NCBI RefSeq assembly: GCF_002252565.1
Contig: NZ_NPML01000018.1
Location: forward strand, 62,001-126,000
DNA: 64,000 nucleotides
Origin: Petroclostridium xylanilyticum
GTDB lineage: Bacteria; Bacillota; Clostridia; SK-Y3
Direction: 5' to 3'
The position numbers and the translations under genes are program-made. The notes beneath the pieces were generated by a model that saw only the letters and a list, made by a program, of their open reading frames with translations, ran no database searches and was not told the DNA's origin. Below are positions 1 to 9,077 of this stretch, in pieces. Every line of letters starts with the position of its first letter. The first letter of the stretch is position 1.

Positions 1-2826
1 TTTTTCTTTTGCCCGGGTGAAGGCGACATATAAAACCCTCATTTCTTCTGAGAGGCTTTCCAGTTTAGCCTTGTATTTTATCGCCTGTTTAGGAACAGTA
101 GGATATGAAATCCTCCTTTTATAGTCTACAAAATCCGGGCCAAAACCCAAATCCTGGTGAAGCAGTATGCTTTTGTTCATGTCCTGCAGATTAAAGCCCT
201 TACCGGTCCCTGATACAAAAACTACCGGGAACTCTAACCCTTTACTCTTGTGAATGCTCATAATTCTGACTACATTTTCATTTTCTCCCAGTATTTTAGC
301 GCTGCCCATATCTCCTCTGCTGCTTTTTAACTTGTTGATAAAATTAATAAAGTTAAATAACCCTTTATAGCTCGTCTCTTCGTACTGCCGTGCCCTTTCA
401 AAAAGGATTCTCAGGTTTGCCTGGCGCTGTACGCCTCCCGGCATGGCCCCTACAAAGCTAAAATAGCCTGTGTCGGTATATAAATACCAGATCAGCTCAT
501 CGGTAGACATATGGGCTGCATTTTTTCTCCATTGATGAAGGCGCTGTAAAAAAGCCGCCGACTTATTGGCGGTTTCACCACTGCCTTCAAGAACCATTTT
601 TTTCATAGCCTCGTAGAAAGAACTTTCCCGGTCCGCCAAGCGGATATCAATCAATTCCTCCGGCGTAAAAGAAGCAATGGGTGAACGCAGCACTGAGAGA
701 AGTGGAATATCCTGCATCGGATTGTCAATTACCTGCAAAAGGGACATCACTGTTTGTATTTCTATTGTGTTAAAATATCCTGTCCCGGTATCGGCATAGG
801 CAGGAATGCCCTGTGCTCCCAGTTCTTCTACAAATATTTCAGCCCAATTCCGAGTTGCACGGAGTAAGATAACAATATCTTTATATTCTACAGGCCTATA
901 GGACTTTAACTGTTTATCATATACTTTAAAAATTCTTCCTTCTTCATCGGGCAGCATTAGCTCCTTGATTCTCTTTACCACTATCCTTGCTTCAGCCTGA
1001 ATGTTATCCAGTTCCTCTTCCTCTTCTGTGGTCAGTCCATCGGCTTCCTCATCATCGATTAACTCTTGTGTCCAATCATCTATCCTATCTTCGCCGTCTT
1101 TCATATCAATGATATGAAGCTCTACCGTCCCCCCTGCCGTCCCTTCCGGATCTTCCAGCACATCATATTTCGCACCTAAATTTAAAGCTTCTTCATCGGT
1201 GTAATCAAGTTCTCCTATGTTTTCCGACATAATCTGCTTAAATAGGTAGTTAACACTTTTTATGACTTCTTCCCGGCTTCTGAAGTTTTTATAAAGCTGT
1301 ATTTTTTTCTCTTTTGCCTCTTCCTGGTCTGAATACCTGTTATACTTGTCAAGGAAAAGCTCCGGTCTCGCCTGTCTAAAACGGTAAATGCTTTGTTTTA
1401 CATCCCCTACCATAAAAATGTTAGGTGTGCCGGTATCTTGTCTGGAGATCATGCTCATAATTACTTCCTGGACCATATTGCTGTCCTGGTACTCATCTAT
1501 GAGAATTTCTTCAAACCGCTCCTGGAATCCAAGAGCTACTTTTGAAGGTTTCATATTCCCTTCTGTATCTGTCTCAGTTAAAATTTCAAGACAAAAATGC
1601 TCCAGGTCATTAAAATCCAATAGTGATTTTTCCTTTTTCTTATTAGAATATTTATCATCAAATTCAATAACAAGCTGTGCCAGGCAGTTCATTAAAGGAT
1701 ACAACTGTTTTAAATTAGCAGTTATTTCACGGGAAATAGACACAAAAATATCCTCTTTAATTTTTTTTAACCTTTTTTTTACTTCTTCCCTTATAGCTTT
1801 TACCTGTTCCTGCTTCTCCTTATCTGCATCTTTTGCGCAGCGTGGCAATTTGCCAAATTCAAATGCAGCAAATGCTTCATAAAGCTCATCCCATGTGGCA
1901 TCACATTTTTTTAACAATATCCTTATATTCGACATATCTTCCTGAAAATTTTCGAGATAAGGGCTAAGGCCTTCCGCATACTTTATAACGTTTACTGCCC
2001 CCTGCAGCGCATTTAAAAGACCTTCAAGTTCAATTTTTATGCTTTTCATTAATACCCTGCCCCAGGCGGTATTTGAAAAATCCAGATCATCAGGCAGGTT
2101 AAAGTCTTCAACCTTTTCTTTCAGCCATTTTTTAGGCCATGGAGAGCTTTGTACGAATCCATGCAGGTTGAATACCATATCCTGGAGCATTTTGTCATCG
2201 GTATTGCCTCCGTAGCACTCTACAAGCTGAAGGAATTCCGAAACCGCTGAAAAAGTGCCTAATTGCTCAGGGCTTCGACATGAGGACAGTTCCTCAGTCG
2301 CATGAAAAGCGCATGCGACAGACGAACCGTCCCCAAGCCGCACAGCAGTTTCGAATTCCTGCTGCAGGTCGGCTGCCTCATACTTCTCTTCAAACAGCTC
2401 TTCCAGGGCTTCCATCTTTAAAAGCACAGCTTCAGTTTCATCGGCAATTCTAAAATTAGGATCCAGGTCAATACAGTGAAAATTATTTCTAATAACCTCC
2501 AGGCAAAAAGAGTGTATGGTGGTAATGCTCGCTTTGTGGAGCAGCATCAACTGTTTCTGCAACTGTCTGGACTCAGGCTTTTTTTCCAGCTCCTTTGCGA
2601 TGGCATCACCTATTCTTTCCCTCATTTCGGCAGCAGCTGCATTGGTAAAAGTTACAATAAGCATTTTATCTATATCAACCGGATTTTTATCGTCAGTTAT
2701 CTTTCTTATGATTCTCTCTACCAATACTGCCGTTTTCCCGGAACCTGCCGCCGCAGCCACCAGGAGGTTGCAGCCGCCGGTTGTGATGGCGGCCAGCTGT
2801 TCTTTGGTCCATTGTGTGGCGTTCAT
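1..2826 (-). CDS. addA: ATP-dependent helicase/nuclease subunit A (partial, C-terminus outside window)
   Basis: This is the helicase-nuclease subunit that acts with AddB to process double-strand DNA ends for RecA. The start is the ATG at 2824-2826, preceded by AGGAGG about 7 bases upstream. The frame is open for 942 codons to the window edge. A UvrD-type Walker A (AAAGSGKT) lies near residues 25-32, the DEYQDS Walker B near residue 443, and the helicase motif EEMRVLYVAFTRAKEK at the truncated end. The family is usually about 1,200-1,250 residues, so roughly the last 300 (nuclease domain) are missing only because of the window boundary. It lies 65 bases after addB and is probably co-transcribed with it. 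Oddity: residues about 162-188 are encoded by a dispersed palindromic repeat that keeps the frame. Confidence 0.95.
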   Translation of the reverse strand, partial: MNATQWTKEQLAAITTGGCNLLVAAAAGSGKTAVLVERIIRKITDDKNPVDIDKMLIVTFTNAAAAEMRERIGDAIAKELEKKPESRQLQKQLMLLHKASITTIHSFCLEVIRNNFHCIDLDPNFRIADETEAVLLKMEALEELFEEKYEAADLQQEFETAVRLGDGSSVACAFHATEELSSCRSPEQLGTFSAVSEFLQLVECYGGNTDDKMLQDMVFNLHGFVQSSPWPKKWLKEKVEDFNLPDDLDFSNTAWGRVLMKSIKIELEGLLNALQGAVNVIKYAEGLSPYLENFQEDMSNIRILLKKCDATWDELYEAFAAFEFGKLPRCAKDADKEKQEQVKAIREEVKKRLKKIKEDIFVSISREITANLKQLYPLMNCLAQLVIEFDDKYSNKKKEKSLLDFNDLEHFCLEILTETDTEGNMKPSKVALGFQERFEEILIDEYQDSNMVQEVIMSMISRQDTGTPNIFMVGDVKQSIYRFRQARPELFLDKYNRYSDQEEAKEKKIQLYKNFRSREEVIKSVNYLFKQIMSENIGELDYTDEEALNLGAKYDVLEDPEGTAGGTVELHIIDMKDGEDRIDDWTQELIDDEEADGLTTEEEEELDNIQAEARIVVKRIKELMLPDEEGRIFKVYDKQLKSYRPVEYKDIVILLRATRNWAEIFVEELGAQGIPAYADTGTGYFNTIEIQTVMSLLQVIDNPMQDIPLLSVLRSPIASFTPEELIDIRLADRESSFYEAMKKMVLEGSGETANKSAAFLQRLHQWRKNAAHMSTDELIWYLYTDTGYFSFVGAMPGGVQRQANLRILFERARQYEETSYKGLFNFINFINKLKSSRGDMGSAKILGENENVVRIMSIHKSKGLEFPVVFVSGTGKGFNLQDMNKSILLHQDLGFGPDFVDYKRRISYPTVPKQAIKYKAKLESLSEEMRVLYVAFTRAKEK
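2262..2343. repeat. Palindromic repeat copy R1, in frame inside addA
   Basis: This copy of the GACGGTTC palindrome family has arms TCAGTCGCATG and CATGCGACAGA around a short AAAAGCG-type loop. It shares the same arm mismatches as copies at 22036 and 24364. It also shares the flanking block GCCCTGAGCAAT with the 24364 copy, so the element is longer than the hairpin. Read in the addA frame it encodes roughly RLGDGSSVACAFHATEELSS followed by SPEQ, with no stop. Confidence 0.85.
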
Positions 2827-2852
2827 GATATCATCCTCCTTAATATGAAAAT

Positions 2853-2876
2853 AGTGGGGAGTGAACAGTGGGGAGT
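2853..2876. repeat. Short 7-mer-type repeat (AGTGGGG) between addB and addA
   Basis: The unit AGTGGGG with variants AGTGAAC is repeated in the 65-base gap between addB and addA. A longer array of the same type is at 24274-24318. It is upstream of the addA ribosome binding site and does not overlap it. Function unknown. Confidence 0.6.
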
Positions 2877-2891
2877 AAAATCGAAATCATA

Positions 2892-5800
2892 TTAATCACC
2901 GTGTTCCTTCATCAATTTCCACACTTCATCATCTTTCATATCCCTAAGAATTCTGAAATTATTATCGCTCATGCCAGGGTCAAACTGGCAGACCGACGCA
3001 TAGCTGCAGTAGGTACATGAAGTAAATTTCTTTTTCTTATAGGGGGTGATGGACACATTTCCTTTTAACATCTCTTCCCCCAGCTGTGTGAGAAGCTTTT
3101 TAACATGTTTTCTTAGAAGCTCAAACTGTTCTATAGTAGCTGCCGAGGAAGATTTGCCCAGCACGTCTCCCTTGTTAATTCTCGCCGGGATGATCAGGGA
3201 ATCGCCTTCCAGCTGCTTGTCCATTTCTCTAATCAATTTTACATCGGCAAGAAGCAGCCCCTTCATCTTCAACTGCTTCATGATTTCCTTTTCTATCTCT
3301 TCCTCAGCCGTATTCACCCCACTTTTTATGATAGGGTCATTGATTCTAAAATATAGAATTCCACCTGGCAAAATGGGATGCTGTATGTCTTCCCCACCGT
3401 TCTCCCATAAGGCATCCAGGTAGGTAATGAGCTGTATTTGCAGTCCATAATATACATCCGATAATTTGAAGGCTTTTGCCCCGGATTTATAATCAATAAT
3501 TCTCAAATATGTACCAGCCTCGGTTTGCAGCGCATCAACCCGGTCTATTCTTCCTACGAGTTTAACAGTCTCGCCGGATGGCAGTTGTATGGTAATTGGG
3601 GGAAATTGCCCCTTTTCTTCAAAGGACATCTCATAGCCCAGTGGTTCAAAACTGCTCCGCTTAATATGTTCGGCAATTAACCACACTGCCCTTGCAAGTA
3701 CCCGTTTTAACCTATGGGTAAGATACCTGTAGCGCTGGGAACTGTTAAGAACAGAACCTGACATTTTTTGCAACATTTCATCCACAATGCTTGATATGGC
3801 CTGGGCACACCATTCTTTCTCCAGTTCCCTCCAACTCATATGCTGTTCGTCAACTAATTTTGAAAACCGGTCCAGCACACTATGCATAAAAGTTCCCAGG
3901 TCCGGAGCATCCAGCCTGAATATCTTTCTTTCTTTTGCTTTCAACCCATATTGCACATAGTAGGCAAAAGGACAGGAAGCAAATCTTTCCAATCTGGATA
4001 CACTGGAATAAACAGGATTCCCATAAAGCCTCTTCATTTTATCCGCTGAAATATAGCTTATCTGGTTGGAATAAAACAATCCGGACAGTGCTGTCTTACA
4101 CTTTTCCCTCCATTGCTCATTCTGGATATACCACCGGTATACGTCCCACCATAAGGGCTTCACTTCGAACCCTTCAGCCTGTCTCCGTATAACAGATATC
4201 AGCCGGCTAAAAGTAGGAGTGGGGGTGGCTACCAGTTCAAGGTTTTCCCGGTCCGTATCGTGATTGACAATATTGCTGTATTCACTTATATTGGGAAAAA
4301 TCTTCCTCACCCTTGAAATAATGACGGAAGGCCTCATGGTTTTTCCTTCATGGTCGGCAATGGGGTAACTTAATCTCAGATATCTACCGGCGGTAGCCAG
4401 TGCCATATAGATAAGATATTGTTCTTCAAAGGCCCGGGTCCGTGTATCCTGAGCAAGTTCTATTCCCCGGGCACGCAAACTTTCCCTGTCTTTATCGGAT
4501 AGTATTCCTTCAGCCTGTACAGCAGCAGGAAATATGCCATCATTTACTCCCAATATGTATAATGCACTAATTTCATGGCTTCTTGAGCGCTCTACGCTTC
4601 CCACAAGCACTTGGTCCAGAGCGGGAGGAATCAGACCGATTTTATATTCCCCAAATCCAATGGCAAGCACTTCTCTAAACCGCTCTATATTGACATACTC
4701 ATCCCCCATTACTTCTACAACCTGGTCCAGCACGCTCATTAGAATATTCCATATTTGGCCATATTCATTGGCAAGGTCCATAAGTCCCGAATTTTTAAAT
4801 TCTTCTATTCGGTCTTCTATCCTTTCGGGAACTCTAATCTCGCATAAAAACTCATACAGTGCAGTACATATCTCCCTTGTTTTCTTTCTTCCCTTTGTCT
4901 TTGCCCGAAAATTCATAAGAGGTGAGATAATCCGCTGCCGTATTTCATTGACTCTATTTAAAATAGACTGCTCATACTCGGATATTTCCCCCTGTTCAAA
5001 GCCAGGATTGAGTCGAAAATCCCAGACTTCATTTTTGGTCCATGTACTTCCTTTTATTCCTGCAGCCAGCACATAGTTCTCGATAATATCTATATCCTCT
5101 TTTTCTATATCTGTCAGTCCTGTCTTCAAATACCTAAAAACCGATTCATAGGACCAATTTTTACTGAAGATCTCTAAAACCGAAAGCACCAGCAGCACCA
5201 GCGGATGGTTGCTGATATCCCTCTTCCGGTCAATAAAATAGGGTATTCCATATTCGTTAAATATGACTTGAATCAGTTTCTGATATCCTGCCAGATTTCT
5301 GGTGACTACTGCGATGTCCCTGTACCTTATGCCCCTATCCCGGCAGAGACGGATAATATCCCTGGCTGTGTTCTCCACCTCTGTATAAATATTAACTGCT
5401 GAAAAAATAGTGACATCCTTTGTTTTTTCCAAATATGTACGATAAGGATAGGAAAAGATATTTTTTTCCAGATGGCTGATTTCCCGACTATCCCTAAATC
5501 TGCAAAATGGTTCCTGCTTTAATGCTATGGGCGTCTCTACTTTAACATTATTTTCTCTCGCCAGCTTTATAAGTTTTCTTGCTGTATTTTTAGTGGCAGA
5601 AAATACTTCCGTACTGTCAATTGCAAAATCATCCATCAGGCAATCGGTACATAAACAAACGTTAATCCTTTGCGCCTTCTTTAGCAGCTTTTCAATTACT
5701 TTATATTCCTGGGGAGTAAACCCGGAAAATTCGTCTATCCAGATCTCCGCCCCGTCAAACTGGCGGGACAGGTCCAGTTTATTAGCAAGCATGGTTAAAT

Positions 5801-6338
5801 CATCGTCAGAATCTATATATCTTTGATGAAGAATACTTTCAAATTCACTGAAAATTACGCTGATATCCTCAAGCTTGTCCTTTAAAAGTTGATCATCCTG
5901 TATATTATTTCTGATATTTTCCAGCAGTTGTGGAGAAATATTATACCGCTTCATCTCTGATATAGTACTGCAAAGAGTATTTACAAATCCCTGCTGCCGG
6001 ACCGCCTTCGGAAACACTTTAAGGCTATCCTTAAGCCGGTCCATGACGCGATAAATGAGCATGCATTTACCTGCTGAATTAATATGCTGCCGGGTGACCC
6101 CTCCCACTTCATTGAACACCCTGTAGGCCATGCGGCGGAAGCTTAGAACTTCCGTCCGGATAATTCCTGCCGAACCAATAGTTTTAAGCAGATTTTTCTC
6201 TGCCTGGAGGGAAAACTGCTCCGGAATCAATAAAATTAATGGAGTGCTACACCCATTATTTAGTCTTTCTTTTATATCATTAAGGCAGAAGTAACTTTTA
6301 CCACTGCCGGCCCTTCCGTAAATTATACGCAGACTCAT
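2892..6338 (-). CDS. addB: ATP-dependent helicase/nuclease subunit B
   Basis: Second subunit of the AddAB end-processing nuclease (1,148 residues, normal family length). Walker A is GRAGSGKS at residues 8-15. The C-terminal RecB-type nuclease shows GRIDRVD (929-935) and DYKSG (949-953). Four cysteines expected to hold the Fe-S cluster are present: C789 (in FASCPF), C1108, C1111 and C1117. The start has AAGGAG 10 bases upstream. It is the first gene of an addB-addA pair transcribed leftward, the usual Firmicutes order. Nothing looks damaged. Confidence 0.97.
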   Translation of the reverse strand: MSLRIIYGRAGSGKSYFCLNDIKERLNNGCSTPLILLIPEQFSLQAEKNLLKTIGSAGIIRTEVLSFRRMAYRVFNEVGGVTRQHINSAGKCMLIYRVMDRLKDSLKVFPKAVRQQGFVNTLCSTISEMKRYNISPQLLENIRNNIQDDQLLKDKLEDISVIFSEFESILHQRYIDSDDDLTMLANKLDLSRQFDGAEIWIDEFSGFTPQEYKVIEKLLKKAQRINVCLCTDCLMDDFAIDSTEVFSATKNTARKLIKLARENNVKVETPIALKQEPFCRFRDSREISHLEKNIFSYPYRTYLEKTKDVTIFSAVNIYTEVENTARDIIRLCRDRGIRYRDIAVVTRNLAGYQKLIQVIFNEYGIPYFIDRKRDISNHPLVLLVLSVLEIFSKNWSYESVFRYLKTGLTDIEKEDIDIIENYVLAAGIKGSTWTKNEVWDFRLNPGFEQGEISEYEQSILNRVNEIRQRIISPLMNFRAKTKGRKKTREICTALYEFLCEIRVPERIEDRIEEFKNSGLMDLANEYGQIWNILMSVLDQVVEVMGDEYVNIERFREVLAIGFGEYKIGLIPPALDQVLVGSVERSRSHEISALYILGVNDGIFPAAVQAEGILSDKDRESLRARGIELAQDTRTRAFEEQYLIYMALATAGRYLRLSYPIADHEGKTMRPSVIISRVRKIFPNISEYSNIVNHDTDRENLELVATPTPTFSRLISVIRRQAEGFEVKPLWWDVYRWYIQNEQWREKCKTALSGLFYSNQISYISADKMKRLYGNPVYSSVSRLERFASCPFAYYVQYGLKAKERKIFRLDAPDLGTFMHSVLDRFSKLVDEQHMSWRELEKEWCAQAISSIVDEMLQKMSGSVLNSSQRYRYLTHRLKRVLARAVWLIAEHIKRSSFEPLGYEMSFEEKGQFPPITIQLPSGETVKLVGRIDRVDALQTEAGTYLRIIDYKSGAKAFKLSDVYYGLQIQLITYLDALWENGGEDIQHPILPGGILYFRINDPIIKSGVNTAEEEIEKEIMKQLKMKGLLLADVKLIREMDKQLEGDSLIIPARINKGDVLGKSSSAATIEQFELLRKHVKKLLTQLGEEMLKGNVSITPYKKKKFTSCTYCSYASVCQFDPGMSDNNFRILRDMKDDEVWKLMKEHGD

Positions 6339-6591
6339 GCGTCTATCACTCCTTAGTAGTTCACAGTTAACGTTCCACAGACTACAGCATTTGTTCGAAT
6401 TGATACATGAACTATAAACTTATATATCCAACCAGTTATATGAAAATTTTTCTTCTTAATTTAATATATCATATTCTAGTAAATTATGCCACAGAGCATT
6501 TTTTTAATGCTACGGACTATTGGACAAACGAAAGGGAATATAAATATATTAACACCAATAATAAGTTCGGAATATGAAAGAAGGGGGAAGG
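6339..6591. other. Intergenic region addB / small zinc-ribbon gene
   Basis: This divergent gap of about 250 bases should hold promoters for both genes. It is AT-rich. A short stretch near 6358-6385 contains TTCACAG-like units related to the array at 38821. I see no RNA gene or clear promoter pair. Confidence 0.4.
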
Positions 6592-6777
6592 ATGTATTGT
6601 CAGAATTGTAAAAGCAAAATGATATGGGTTTTATACATTGTTCATAAGAAGAAATGCACCAGAGCATATTTTTGTACAGTGTGTGGAGAACTGGACCATA
6701 TCAAAGGTACATACGTATTTAGAATATGGCGGGGTAATTACAAAAAGAGGTTTGCTTTTAAGGAACATATAGTATAA
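6592..6777 (+). CDS. Small CxxC zinc-ribbon-like protein
   Basis: A 61-residue basic protein starting MYCQNCKSKM. It has a CxxC near the start and a second pair (CTVC) about 25 residues later, the layout of a minimal zinc ribbon. I prefer the ATG at 6592 because AGGGGGAAGG lies just upstream. An in-frame ATG at 6574 would include that ribosome binding site in the coding sequence. A good hairpin terminator follows. I do not recognise a family; a zinc-binding or nucleic-acid-binding role is inference only. Confidence 0.6.
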   Translation: MYCQNCKSKMIWVLYIVHKKKCTRAYFCTVCGELDHIKGTYVFRIWRGNYKKRFAFKEHIV

Positions 6778-6816
6778 AATGGGAAAAGATAAATTACATA
6801 ATTTTTAAGTGAATAA

Positions 6817-6847
6817 AGGCTGTCCTCTTTTGGACAGCCTCTTTTTT
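6817..6847 (+). terminator. Rho-independent terminator
   Basis: A 9-bp stem AGGCTGTCC / GGACAGCCT with a 6-base loop is followed by a T run on the plus strand. It ends the zinc-ribbon transcript. The stem may also serve the leftward sugar-uptake operon ending at 6875, though the T tract on that side is weak. Confidence 0.85.
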
Positions 6848-6874
6848 GTTTCTAGATTGAACAATATCTATCTG

Positions 6875-7915
6875 TTACTCGTATAACAAAGGCTTGATTT
6901 GATCAGAGTCTATGTTGGATTTATCATACCAATGGAATCCAGTATCGATGTTCTTCTCTACCTTTTCGCCTTTTATAGCCTTCACAGCGGCCTCAACAGC
7001 CTTATAACCGATACCGATAGGGTCCTGGGTGATAGCACCAGCCTGTACTCCGCTCTTGATCGCCTCTATCTGCTGCTTACCGGAATCGTAGCCTATAACT
7101 ACAATCTTGCCTTCCTTCTTCATTTCTTTCACGGCATTCAGCACACCGATGATAGACCCTTCGTTCGCACCGAAGAAGCCTTTGAGATTCGGATGAGCCT
7201 GAATAATAGTTTTTGCAAGGTCAGTAGATTTGAGTTGGTCACCACCGCCATACTGGATGTCAACGATCTTTATATTCGGATATTTTTCCTTAATGCGGTT
7301 AACAAAACCATCTCGGCGGTCGACACCGGTGCGGCTGGTCTGGTCATGCACGATAACGGCAACCTCACCTTCGCCGCCGATCAACTCAGCCATTTTGTCA
7401 GCAGCCACAGCAGAAGCCTTAACATTGTCGGTAGCAGCAGTTGCAACCGGAATATCGCTGTCTACACCAGAGTCAAATCCGATAACAGGGATGTTGGCAG
7501 CCTTTGCCTTCTCGAGAAGTGGAAGAACTGCTTTACTGTCCAGGGCAGCTATAGCAATAGCTTTGGGGTTTTTGCCGAGTGCAGCCTGAAGCATTTCAAT
7601 CTGTTTGTCAACCATAGCCTCGGTTTCTGGGCCTTCGAAAGTTACTTTTACGTTATAATCCTTCGCAGCCTTTTCAGCACCTGCCTTAACAGCTTGCCAG
7701 AACTGATGCTGGAAGCCCTTGGAGATAATAGGGATGTAGATTTCACCAGAATCAGCCGTTTTAGTATCTGCTGGCTTTGTGTCGGCTTGTTTAGTATCAG
7801 CTGGTTTGGTATCAGCTGGCTTAGTGTCAGCCGGCTTCTGGCCACAGCCGCCTAACAGCGCCACAACAAGCAGCAGGCTCACAAGTACAGAAAATAGTTT
7901 TTTGAACTTCTTCAT
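6875..7915 (-). CDS. Sugar ABC transporter substrate-binding lipoprotein (RbsB-like)
   Basis: Periplasmic-binding-protein-I family sugar receptor delivering substrate to the permease and ATPase encoded just upstream. A signal peptide ends in lipobox LGGC (Cys24). Then come five tandem copies of a PADTK-type pentapeptide (residues 28-52) as a linker, then the two-lobe binding domain (GVDRRDGF, GFFGANEGSIIGV). The start has AGGAGGAG upstream. It is the last gene of the transport operon and lies 126 bases from the permease gene. Which sugar is bound (ribose, xylose, galactose or other) cannot be told from sequence alone. The pentapeptide linker is unusually regular at DNA level. Confidence 0.92.
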   Translation of the reverse strand: MKKFKKLFSVLVSLLLVVALLGGCGQKPADTKPADTKPADTKQADTKPADTKTADSGEIYIPIISKGFQHQFWQAVKAGAEKAAKDYNVKVTFEGPETEAMVDKQIEMLQAALGKNPKAIAIAALDSKAVLPLLEKAKAANIPVIGFDSGVDSDIPVATAATDNVKASAVAADKMAELIGGEGEVAVIVHDQTSRTGVDRRDGFVNRIKEKYPNIKIVDIQYGGGDQLKSTDLAKTIIQAHPNLKGFFGANEGSIIGVLNAVKEMKKEGKIVVIGYDSGKQQIEAIKSGVQAGAITQDPIGIGYKAVEAAVKAIKGEKVEKNIDTGFHWYDKSNIDSDQIKPLLYE

Positions 7916-8041
7916 GTCAATCTCCTCCTAAAGATTTTTTAGTATTTTATTTATTGTATTACACTCCTGTCAGGAGCAAATACCTTAATAAGGTTTCTGC
8001 AAATTTACTTGCTAAAATAAGCATTTTTAAAAAAACATTAC
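7916..8041 (-). promoter_or_regulatory. Intercistronic hairpins before the binding-protein gene
   Basis: Two small hairpins lie in the gap on the transcribed strand: ACCTT/AAGGT and CTCCTG/CAGGAG. Such structures between permease and binding-protein genes often stabilise or separate the abundant receptor mRNA. That role here is inference. Confidence 0.4.
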
Positions 8042-9025
8042 TTACGACTTACGGCGACGTATAATATCCATGTATACAGCACCTATGACGATAACTCCAG
8101 TAACCACTGTCTGCCACTCTTGCGGAACAGAGAGTATACGCAGACCATTGGTGAGGACAGTGATAACAAAAGCACCTATTACTGTGCCCAGGATGCTTCC
8201 TTCACCACCGCTTAGGGATGTTCCGCCAATAACCGCTGCTGCAATTGCATCCATCTCGTAACCGGCGCCCAGCGCAGGTTGGGCAGAATTCAAACGAGAT
8301 GCCATCATAACGCCGGCTAACCCGGCGAAAGTTCCACCCAGCGCGTAGATAGCAATTTTCCACCTGTCAACATTAATACCCGAAAGACGGGCAGCTTCTT
8401 CATTACTTCCAAGAGCAAAAGTATATCTCCCTAATACTGTCTTAGACAACATCACACTTGCAATAATCGCTGCCGCGAAGAAAATCAACACGGCATTCGG
8501 AATACCACCCACGGTACCCATGGAAATCTTTGTGAACATAGGTGTATCAGTAAAATAAATTGGTTTTGTACCCGAGACAACCAGTGAAAGACCTTTGGTC
8601 ACCATCATCATGCCCAGTGTTGCAATAAACGGCGGGATTTTCATTTTAGCTACAGCCGTACCGTTAATACAACCGCATAACGCACCGACCAATATACCTC
8701 CCAATACCCCAACAGGAATTGGAAGTTTCCAAAATGTTATAAACACACCAGTCATCACCGCTGAAAAAGTCATAACCGTACCGATGGACAAATCAATACC
8801 TGAGGTTATGATAACAAACGTAATCCCCACAGCCAGTACGCCGTTAACTGCAGTCGCCAATAAAATACCCACAATATTGTCAAACTTTGCAAAGTTGGGT
8901 GATGCGATTGAAAATACAATAAACAATAAAATCAAGCTGGCGAATGCAAACAATTTTTGTGCGGCGTCTGAATTGACCAGGGATTTCTTTTGAGCACTTT
9001 TGTTTTGAACAACTTTACTTTCCAT
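8042..9025 (-). CDS. Sugar ABC transporter permease (RbsC-like)
   Basis: Integral membrane permease of the BPD_transp_2 family (327 residues, about 8-10 hydrophobic segments). It has the family's GTSLSGGEGSILGTVIGAF-type cytoplasmic loop that contacts the ATPase. The N-terminal 25 residues are polar and basic. It lies 52 bases after the ATPase gene and before the binding-protein gene, the standard order for ribose/xylose/galactose class importers. The start has a G-rich Shine-Dalgarno about 10 bases upstream. No damage seen. Confidence 0.94.
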   Translation of the reverse strand: MESKVVQNKSAQKKSLVNSDAAQKLFAFASLILLFIVFSIASPNFAKFDNIVGILLATAVNGVLAVGITFVIITSGIDLSIGTVMTFSAVMTGVFITFWKLPIPVGVLGGILVGALCGCINGTAVAKMKIPPFIATLGMMMVTKGLSLVVSGTKPIYFTDTPMFTKISMGTVGGIPNAVLIFFAAAIIASVMLSKTVLGRYTFALGSNEEAARLSGINVDRWKIAIYALGGTFAGLAGVMMASRLNSAQPALGAGYEMDAIAAAVIGGTSLSGGEGSILGTVIGAFVITVLTNGLRILSVPQEWQTVVTGVIVIGAVYMDIIRRRKS

Positions 9026-9077
9026 ATCTACAGACCCCCGAATTCAGTTTTGTTTGAAACAACACCAACAACACGCA

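Noticed and set aside
6899-7855. Long open frame (318 codons) antisense to the sugar-binding lipoprotein gene
   Set aside because: It is a shadow of a clear family gene on the other strand, with no ribosome binding site or recognisable protein features.
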